From contig JALBUN010000001.1 of assembly GCA_025174535.1 (NCBI GenBank), forward strand, positions 3,596,001 to 3,660,000: 64,000 nucleotides of DNA, read 5' to 3'. Position numbers and translations under genes: made by a program. Each line of letters starts with the position of its first letter. The stretch's first letter is position 1. The notes beneath the pieces were generated by a model, which saw only the letters and a program-made list of their open reading frames with translations, did no database searches and was not told the origin of the DNA. The stretch comes from Cantharellus purpuraceus. Its lineage: Eukaryota; Basidiomycota; Agaricomycetes; Cantharellales; Hydnaceae. Below are positions 58,407 to 64,000 of the stretch, in pieces.

Positions 58407-59107
58407 GGGTATATGTGAGTGATTACAGGGCTAGGGAAAGCGCGGTTGACCATGAACGGTTGGAGCGAAACTTCAGGGAGTTATAGTTTTGCTACGTGGG
58501 TGGGACCGACTCGGATACATAGAAGGCCTCGAAGATGTAAAAGCGTCACCTACATGCGGCAGCTATCTCAGATGAGAAGTCGAAGTCGAGGTTCTGAGAG
58601 AAAGCGGCCTCAAGGGCGCCAGGCAATCAGCGGACATAGAAGTGGCCAGTACGCTGTTCGTCGGATGAGCTATGCCGACTTTATCATTGCATGTGGTCAA
58701 TACAAGCAATTTCAATAGCCTCGTGCCTCAGACCACCTTTGTCGAGGTCTAGAAAATGACCAAGAATAGACATCAACTACCACGCACACTTCGGGACATG
58801 GTATACCCATACAGGTCATGATCCATTAGTAGACCAGGATTGAAAGACGTGTCGTGAGAATCAAAATACGCATAGAGTGCCACGGAAGCCTCTGTTATGA
58901 CAAGTTAATCGTTCGGCAGGCACTTCACGTTTATAATGGGAGAGCCGAGGAAGACCCTGGCTCTCTCGTTCAGCTGGCTTCATCTTGTCTCCAAAACCTT
59001 ACTGAGGTGCCTGATGACCATCTAAGAATAACCACGATATCCGCTGTTCATTTGACCGAACCGGAATAACATGGTGCCCACGGAGCGTTTGAAAAGGTCC
59101 GGGGACA
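58407..59107. other. Intergenic, no supported gene
   Basis: The plus frame 58419-58718 has no domain and no clear start context. Confidence 0.4.
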
Positions 59108-59165
59108 GTAAGGAGCTGGTCCTAAAGCGGACGTGTAATCTCATCTCCGATTAAACTGTGAGACA
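59108..59165. repeat. Dispersed repeat, left half of a second copy
   Basis: GTAAGGAGCTGGTCC, AGCGGAC and CTCCGATT...TGAGACA match the left half of the repeat at 21517-21748 in order and orientation. Confidence 0.6.
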
Positions 59166-59179
59166 AGGGATCCGCACTA

Positions 59180-59858
59180 TCAGGCATCAGGTAGTTGATC
59201 ACCCCAGGTAAATGAAAACTCACTGGCACACATGCTGTAGCCCCTTGCATGCTGTAAATGATGATCAGAACATAATAACATGTGTCATAAATATGTGTGT
59301 ACCAGTACAAGTGCCTAGCCCCTGTACCAACAGCTACATGTTAGCCACAAGGCAACTGAAGAGGGTAAATGCACATTTATGATCCAGACATCTGTTGAAC
59401 TTCTTCTTTTTTTGTATATAAATAATATGTCACATGTATAAAAGCAGTCGCAAGTTTCTCCGAGCCCCTCCCACATGCAGGGGGAGAAATATTCATCAAC
59501 ATGCTTCATGCGACGTGAGCGTGACACCGGCCCGATACACGTGAATCAAGCGGAGCTTGAAGCGTGTTTAACAGCCAATGAAGGCGGCATGACCTGAGTT
59601 TTAACACGGCTTGTGTATCTGCCGCAGTGACCATATGTGACGGTTATGTGACAGGTGCGCGGAAAAATGGGCATCTAGGTGGCTCATCAGCTTTTCCCAG
59701 TGCATTCCTAAGTTTCTAAAGTATTTATCAATCTAACTTGATACCATTGAAGTTGACATGTTCATGCAAAGTTTTGTCAGAAAAAAAAAAACTAATTTAC
59801 GCTGTTTTTGTGGTCTCAGGAGTCATTTAGTGATTTTGGTCAATTACCTGATGCCTGA
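59180..59858. mobile_element. Non-autonomous inverted-repeat element (MITE-like), 679 bp
   Basis: Left end TCAGGCATCAGGTAGTTGATCA (59180-59201) and right end TGGTCAATTACCTGATGCCTGA (59837-59858) are inverted repeats matching at 20 of 22 positions, and weaker similarity continues inward (TAAATGA). No transposase frame lies inside. Matching target-site duplications were not found, so exact ends may differ by a few bases. It sits between the two halves of the dispersed repeat. Confidence 0.65.
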
Positions 59859-60370
59859 AAGTAGAGAGTATTCGTTGCCAATATTTATTAGGACGGCTAA
59901 TGAATTTTTACAAACTAATAACACAAGGGCCGAGGTCACTAATAATTCACAAAGGTCTACACGTGACAGGAACGTGACATAGACCTCAATTAGCACTGCG
60001 CTAAGCAGTTGATAACTCTTGCGTGAAGGTTTTTGAACAGAAGGGAGGCTGACTGTGGTGAGCTGGAGAGCCGGCTGGGGGAAGGTGTGCTGAGTTTGAG
60101 GGGTCCAAATGAGAAGTCAGGTCAGCCAGTGACAACAATGGAGGGGGTGTGGTAGAAGGGGTAGAGGACCGTAGAACAGTTCAGGCGGGATGGCAGCCAT
60201 GTGAGGTGAGAGGCGGTGTGTTGTGGGTAGGAGTGGACGCATTCTTTACTATTAACTTCCCACAGTCTATTAGCAACTATTATTCTGCCCGGCATACGCC
60301 GGAGCCAATAATTATTGGTAACAATACTCTCTAGTAGGTAAGTCGGTAGGGGTACATAAGTACGTGTACT
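59859..60370. other. Non-coding, within repeat region
   Basis: About 0.5 kb between the inverted-repeat element and the right half of the dispersed repeat. No coding signal; a G-rich stretch occurs at 60050-60230. Confidence 0.4.
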
Positions 60371-60455
60371 ACCTCGAATACATACACACTTGGTCGCCAC
60401 TGGTCTATCAAGCCGTGCCGAGTAACTTCGAAGTCCGACTCTACCATCTTACATT
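60371..60455. repeat. Dispersed repeat, right half of a second copy
   Basis: ACCTCGAATACATACACACT, TGGTCGCCACTGGTCTA, AACTTCGAAGTCCGACTCTA and TTACATTCATT match the right half of the repeat at 21517-21748 in order and orientation. Confidence 0.65.
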
Positions 60456-60760
60456 CATTATTGGCAAATGAGCGCCCAGGGACTAGGGTGGTGTTACACC
60501 TGACCGTCATTGCAGTGTCTTGTGCCTAGTACTGTTCTCAATCAGTTCGTTAATTTCTTAGCAACATTCTCTGACGAAGAACAATAAGTGGCTCTGTACG
60601 CTAAGTTTTCAGGTTACATCAAGTCGTCTATAGTCAAGGCGGAGCACCAATTTGCTTTGTGACCTGCCAAAACGACACAATCCAACGAAAGACTTCATTC
60701 TGCAGATATCCATATTGACACTGGCTCCAAGACAGATTAACCATTTATCATACCCTGATC

Positions 60761-62160
60761 ATGCAGTTATTAGTGGAGGAGGACCGTCCAACACTCAACG
60801 AGGTGCACAACTTCCGAATACATTCACTGTCTGACTTTGAGGGATCAAGTTTGACTGCGACTCTGGCTTTATTGGTGTGCCAGGGCTGTTCTTCCATCAG
60901 CCAACTGTTTGTTCTGATGTTGGGCGAACGTCAGAGATCGACGTTTCAACTATCGCATTGCAGTCATTCAAAAAGGAATTCGGGATGAACCGTTTGTCCA
61001 TGAAAGAAGCAAATAATGTTTCTTTCAACATCGTGAGCGTGTTCCAAGGTGGCTGCTTTTTTGGAGCACTTCTTGCTCTTCCTTTATCCGACCGATATGG
61101 CCGCCGTATACCTCTTATTGCATCCAGCCTCGTATTCCTTATCGGAAGCTTCTTGCAGACTTGGGCAAACGGGAATCTGAATATGATGTATGCTGGCCGA
61201 ACACTCAATGGCCTAGGTGTTGGTGGCGCGTCAAGTGTCGCACCCATAATTATTGCTGAGTTCTCGCCTCCTGCAATCAGGGGCGCACTGTTGGATTCTA
61301 TGATATTAGGGCGTATAGCTTGTCAGACCGCCGAATGCAAGCCGAATGGCATGAAATCCCTTTGTAAGTGTGACTTGCGATGAACAACCATGCCAGTGTT
61401 CATGAAGCCCTCCTGGCCACTCCTCCCAAACCACCTCCCTGGTTTTCAGAATCTTCTGCTCTGTGTTTTAGCACCCTCATCGTTTATGGTAGCTTCACAT
61501 CGGCGTGGGAGTGAGGGTTGACTTTCTTTTTGAATGGAGCTTCAAAGCAGCATGTGTGGAGCAACTGTGGAGCTTCACCGGAGCCTTGCGAACGCTCCAC
61601 TGTAGCTTTTACTACGGTTGTCACAGCTAGTGAAACTCAGCTCAAGCTGGTTCCATACACACCCTATTATGGTCAAATTGACGCTGTGGTTGGGTTAGTG
61701 ATAGCATGACTTAAAGATATTTTACTGCACTGATAAGGAATTGGGATTTGGATTAAATGTGGTACCTCGCTGCACATTCAAAGCAGCTCCATCCCAGTGG
61801 CGGATCCCCATCGCGTACAAATCATTCCTGGGGGCCTACTTCTCTTATGTATGTTTATTGTATGATGATTCGGTGTTCATCACCGTTCACCTTACTGATG
61901 ATATACTTCAGTGTGATCAATTCGATAGCTGTCTCTATCGTCGAAGGAAGTAGGACAGTAATCTCTTGACTATACGGTTGTTCAGTACCCGTCTTTATAT
62001 ACAATATTCCGAATCTATATTTAATATTCTTCCACATGACACAGATGGAAGTAGGTCCGCAGACGGCTGGGCGACCATTTCCGCAATTTATGTGTTCGTA
62101 TTGTGCCAGCTGGAACGGCATTGAGTGGATTGTTCCAAGTGAGATATTCATCATTGCAGC
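60761..62160 (+). pseudogene. MFS sugar/quinate-permease-type transporter pseudogene (tandem copy 1)
   Basis: Same family and order as the copy at 63059. ATG 60761 opens MQLLVEEDRPTLNEVHNFRI, but the frame is lost at the first membrane helix. A clean stretch follows at about 60955-61300 (ALQSFKKEFGMNRLSM; SVFQGGCFFGALLALPLSDR; then YGRRIPLIASS and GRTLNGLGVGGASS). At about 61330 foreign sequence of about 400 bp interrupts, homology resumes at 61741 (SQWRIPIAY), and after an internal deletion a C-terminal piece appears near 62105-62150 (SWNGIEWIVPSEIF, shifted). Multiple frame breaks make it non-functional. Confidence 0.85.
61330..61738. other. Insertion inside the MFS pseudogene
   Basis: About 400 bp here replace roughly 100 bp expected from copy 2. 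No inverted repeat or transposase was recognised; origin unknown. Confidence 0.5.
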
Positions 62161-63058
62161 CCCGCGCTCTGGTTATGAACTAAGTCAGTCCTCGTATTTT
62201 TGCTCTAGTCACTAAGGTTTGCCGGCATCTGATGATCGTTTCTAAAGACAGTTCCCCAAGACAATGTGACAAAGGCAACTTGAAGGGGGCATATTTCAAA
62301 CTTACGAGCATCTGATCGGCAAGATTAAACCTATACGATGAATATCGGTGCATGTAGAGTAAATGCTGCGGTTATTCTGCACGGACGAGACCCATTCCAG
62401 CGTCCTTTGAATTGCATACGGATGGCGGCAATCACATTTGTTCCACCTACCCAACAGATGATGTCTGAATGGAAAAAGCACGTGCCCGCTTCCTCGCTCT
62501 CGCTCCCATATACATGGTCACCCATAGTTGTCTGACGCTTTTTTTTTGACATTTACTTCATATCCTCAATTGTTCTATACCCAATTCATTATAGTGAGCT
62601 TAGTTTCGTCGAGTGTTGGAAATGAACGCAATGTGGACGCAAAATAGTTACCATTCTCGTTGGCCACCTCCATTACATCTGCTAACCCAACGAACCCCAC
62701 GATTCTCAAACCTCCCAGTAACGCCCAAACCTCTCTGGATCATTGTTTAGCCGACTCCCAACTGCCGGTACCTTAGTGGGTTCGATATAGTGGGCGGAAA
62801 GCCACAATGCGCTACACGCAACCTTGCTGGCAGTCGCGGACATCACCACGTGATAGTATCGGCGCCGAATTTATGCAAACTTCAGAGCGGTTATAGGCTA
62901 TCACGACAAAGCGGCATAGCGCCAATTTATTTTATGACCAGAACGAATAGTTTTCCCATTCTGAAGATATGCACATAGCCGATAACAGCAGTTTTTATTA
63001 TCCCGTTCAACGTTGGTTCCAACTTTGATCAAGCTGACCAGTTATCGAGTACCTGATC
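62161..63058. other. Intergenic between the MFS copies
   Basis: No supported gene. The end (CTGATCATGCA context) resembles the region just before copy 1, consistent with tandem duplication. Confidence 0.45.
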
Positions 63059-64000
63059 ATGCAACTGTCATCAAAGGAAGACCGTCCGACACCAAGTGAA
63101 GTATACAACTTCCGAATGTACCTCTTTGCTTTCATGGTTTGCTTTGGAGGCGTTGAATTCGGTTACGACTCTGGCTTTATCGGTGTGCAAAAGCTCTTTG
63201 TTCTACTCAGCCAACTGTTTGTTCTGATGCTGTGCCAATGTCAAGGGTCAACTATCGCATTGCAGTCGTTCAAAAAGGAATTCGGGATGGACCGTTTGTC
63301 CATGAAAGAAGCAAATAATGTTTCTTCCAACATCGTGAGCGTGTTTCAAGGTGGCTGCTTTTTTGGAGCACTTCTTGCTCTTCCTTTATCCAACCGATAT
63401 GGCCGCCGTATACCTCTTATTGCATCCAGCCTCGTATTCCTTATCGGCAGCTTCTTGCAGACTTGGGCAAACGGGAATCTGAATATGATGTATGTTGGCC
63501 GAACACTCAATGGCCTAGGTGTTGGCAGCGCGTCCAGTATCGCACCCATGTTTATTGCTGAGTTCTCGCCTCCTGCAGTCAGGGGGCGCGTTGTGGGAAT
63601 ATTTGAATTTATGTATCAAAGTGGCGCTTTGGTCGGGTTGGTGAACAGCGTGATTTATGGGTGTTCCGCGGCGCTGACAAGTAAAATCAGGTTTTGGATC
63701 AATTATGGCACCTCGTTGCACATTCCGAGCAGCTCCGCCGCACAGTGGCGGATCCCCATCGCTGTACAAATCATTCCTGGAAGCCTACTTCTCATATCCA
63801 TGTTTATTGTAAGGTAATTCTGCGTTTCATTACAGCTCACCCCACTCACGGGGTATATAAAAGGTTTGGGAAAGTCCTCGCTGGCTCGCGCAGCATGGAC
63901 AATTTGAAAAATCCCTCTCCACTCTCTCACAGATTCGAAAGCTACCAAAAGACCATGCGTATATATTGGCCGAGATGGACGACATACGAGCACAGCTAAA
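63059..64000 (+). CDS. MFS sugar/quinate-permease-type transporter (tandem copy 2), partial
   Basis: Plasma-membrane proton-coupled sugar or quinate transporter, 12-helix MFS. ATG 63059 (MQLSSKEDRPTPSEVYNFRM). Helix 1 ends EFGYDSGFIG, then an intron (GTGTGC...CAAG) joins to GSTIALQSFKKEFGM. The sugar-transporter loop motif appears as LALPLSNRYGRRIPLI; the usual D/G-R-x-G-R-R Asp is Asn here. Then QTWANGNLNMMYVGRTLNGL, IAEFSPPAVRGRVVGIFE, a second intron joining GALVG to FWINYGTSLHIPSSS, QWRIPIAVQIIPG, and a third intron to the family signature ESPRWLAQHG. The frame is open to the right edge, so the C-terminal half lies outside. Looks functional in this part. Confidence 0.85.

Noticed and set aside
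1..64000. CRISPR arrays, bacterial operons, ribosomal RNA
   Set aside because: Dense spliceosomal introns and eukaryotic gene families throughout; no regularly spaced repeats or rRNA-like stretches were seen.

Overview
The window is genomic DNA of a filamentous basidiomycete, most likely an Agaricomycete. Genes are split by many short introns (about 45-70 bp, GT...AG) and are read from both strands. Several families are typical of mushroom-forming, wood- or litter-decaying fungi: an AA9 lytic polysaccharide monooxygenase, a secreted GH31 glycosidase, a DUF6533-type multi-pass membrane protein, a basidiomycete P450 and a quinate/sugar-permease-type MFS transporter. Exon joins below were read by eye, so outer coordinates are firmer than internal boundaries.

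Layout. 1-2318: secreted GH31 glycosidase (minus, runs off the left edge). 4236-7902: a compact housekeeping block with the SNARE VTI1 (minus), prefoldin YKE2 (plus), mitochondrial ribosomal protein uS17m (minus) and TFIIH subunit TFB5 (plus). 8696-8805: a tRNA-like repeat. 9081-10087: a decayed DJ-1/PfpI gene. 12024-12601: a small secreted Kre9/Knh1-like protein. 13439-16434: divergent pair MRH4 helicase (minus) and LSM6 (plus). 16435-20116: gene-poor DNA with a short tandem repeat. 20117-21357: dienoyl-CoA isomerase. 22027-26363: multi-BRCT Rtt107/Brc1-like genome-stability protein. 26989-27939: an intact DJ-1/PfpI-family gene. 28-31 kb: unassigned fragments. 31005-31778: MARVEL-like membrane protein. 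32959-34008: AA9 LPMO, preceded by a roughly 100-bp tandem duplication. 35810-36571: single-pass membrane protein with a Ser/Pro-rich tail. 37375-40304: homeodomain transcription factor. 40670-44790: ankyrin-PH-ORD oxysterol-binding protein with a perfect FFAT motif. 45334-47605: cytochrome P450. 48031-50389: cofactor-independent phosphoglycerate mutase. 50787-53256: CDCA7-type zinc-finger protein. 53516-55474: aldehyde dehydrogenase. 56654-58406: DUF6533 membrane protein. 59108-60455: repeats with a nested inverted-repeat element. 60761-62160 and 63059-64000: two tandem MFS transporter copies, the first a pseudogene, the second running off the right edge.

There is no convincing biosynthetic cluster. 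The carbohydrate-related genes (GH31, AA9, Kre9/Knh1-like, MFS) are scattered among housekeeping genes. The more unusual features are: a dead DJ-1 gene with its core promoter intact; the tandem MFS pair with one dead copy; an inverted-repeat element apparently splitting an older repeat that has a second copy 37 kb away; the tandem duplication just upstream of the LPMO core promoter; and the linked CDCA7-like and BRCT chromatin/repair genes.
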